Position numbers and translations under genes: made by a program. 64,000 nt of DNA from Luteibacter anthropi (GTDB lineage Bacteria > Pseudomonadota > Gammaproteobacteria > Xanthomonadales > Rhodanobacteraceae). The stretch spans positions 1-64,000 of the forward strand of contig NZ_JAARLZ010000003.1 of the NCBI RefSeq assembly GCF_011759365.1, read 5' to 3'. How positions within the stretch are numbered: position 1 is the stretch's first letter; every line of letters starts with the position of its first letter. The notes under the pieces were generated by a model, which saw only the letters and a list, made by a program, of their open reading frames with translations, ran no database searches and was not told the origin of the DNA. Below are positions 63,496 through 64,000 of the stretch, piece by piece.

Positions 63496-64000
63496 TCAGA
63501 ACTCCATGCGGTAGGCGATCTTCACCAGGCCTTCGTTCACGTCCTTCAGGCCGAAACCCTGACGAAACTGGCCGTCGAGATCGTCCTTGGTGTCTTCACG
63601 ATATCCACCCCGGTTGTACACGATGTAGAGGTTGGACAAGGGTGCGATTTCGTAGCGGTAGCGGATCTGGAAGCCCAGGTTGGCGACGCCAAGATTATCC
63701 ACCGCTTCGTTGCTGGGCACCGCACGGCCAGAGGGCGACAGCTCGTAGGCCTGGCGCAGGCGGGCCGCTACGGCGAGAGTCTGCAGCTTCACCCGCAGCT
63801 CGTGGCGATTGCCGAAGTTCCAGTTCAGGCCGCTGTCGATGCCGATGGTGCGCCCGTCGAAACTGCCTACCAGGTTGTCGTGCTGCCAGATGAGCCAGTT
63901 CGGGTCCCATTCGTAGCTGGCTCCGGCGAAGACGCTGAAACCGTCGGTGATGAAGTACGTCGGGGTGAACTTGAAGTAGTAGCCAAGGCGGTGATAACCC
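63496..64000 (-). CDS. outer-membrane beta-barrel protein, C-terminal part (DUF5916-like)
   Basis: The frame is open to the window edge, so the 5' end is missing; about 167 residues are visible. Alternating hydrophobic strands (RLGYYFKFTPTYFITDG, HELRVKLQTLAVAARL, NLGFQIRYRYEIAPLSNLY) and a terminal Phe (KIAYRMEF) mark an outer-membrane barrel. LSNLYIVYNRGG resembles the C-terminal part of DUF5916 proteins, which often have an N-terminal carbohydrate-binding domain, not seen here. Confidence 0.75.
   Translation of the reverse strand, partial: GYHRLGYYFKFTPTYFITDGFSVFAGASYEWDPNWLIWQHDNLVGSFDGRTIGIDSGLNWNFGNRHELRVKLQTLAVAARLRQAYELSPSGRAVPSNEAVDNLGVANLGFQIRYRYEIAPLSNLYIVYNRGGYREDTKDDLDGQFRQGFGLKDVNEGLVKIAYRMEF

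Overview
The window is GC-rich chromosomal DNA with a compact, mostly housekeeping gene set and no plasmid, phage or insertion-sequence genes. Gene order (truA-trpF-trpB-trpA-accD; rpsP-rimM-trmD-rplS next to ffh; rpsF-rpsR-rplI next to dnaB), many protein sequences and a very abundant REP-type palindrome (core GTAGGAGCGCGCC..GCGCGACCGG) point to a gammaproteobacterium of the Xanthomonadales, most likely Rhodanobacteraceae (Luteibacter/Dyella-like). This placement is inference from gene content, not from a marker-gene search.

Layout. 1-1.9 kb: repeats, a nested palindromic element and two small unknown genes of unusual codon use. 1.9-6.7 kb: ribosomal protein THX and a zinc-homeostasis block (CDF exporter, MerC-like protein, ZnuD-like TonB receptor, Zur regulator) with a candidate Zur box in the divergent promoter. 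6.8-10.1 kb: gltX, a GT4 glycosyltransferase and a PAP2 phosphatase. 10.1-13.7 kb: a compact class II lanthipeptide locus, one LanM synthetase and two paralogous precursor peptides. 13.9-14.5 kb: five tandem ~123 bp REP-pair units. 14.6-24.2 kb: accD, trpA, trpB, trpF, truA, fumC, rplS, trmD, rimM, rpsP and ffh, all on the minus strand. 24.5-32.6 kb: cytochrome-assembly-like membrane protein, radA, alr, a CsgG/SH3-like lipoprotein, dnaB and rplI-rpsR-rpsF. 32.8-38.5 kb: IscA-like protein, asnS, a MalM-like lipoprotein, and an SDR/aldehyde dehydrogenase/RidA operon that looks like the lower 2-aminomuconate (kynurenine) branch. 38.5-39.1 kb: a second five-unit REP array. 39.1-47.8 kb: hutG, gor, a DadA-like oxidoreductase, NlpC/P60 lipoprotein, ohr, DUF4386 protein, SlyD-like isomerase, MFS transporter, EF-hand protein and a methyltransferase. 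48.2-58.6 kb: two DEAD-box helicases (RhlE- and DeaD-like) around a GNAT enzyme and fghA, then YkgJ, YpfJ, a MAPEG protein, a TerC/CBS/CorC protein, a CPBP protease, a methyltransferase and a small acidic protein. 58.8-64 kb: a DUF1800/DUF1501 pair, a GH15 enzyme and the 3' part of an outer-membrane protein gene.

The most interesting system is the lanthipeptide locus. The two precursors share a leader end (FAEADIVGG), a core motif (TDCxMCTGSI) and a 5' untranslated segment, yet there is no transporter or protease gene beside them, so export and leader removal must be supplied from elsewhere. The second theme is the REP population: by my count about 54 single palindromes, mostly as opposed pairs, two as five-unit tandem arrays. 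Four genes take their stop codon from the TAG inside a REP. No REP-associated transposase gene lies in the window.
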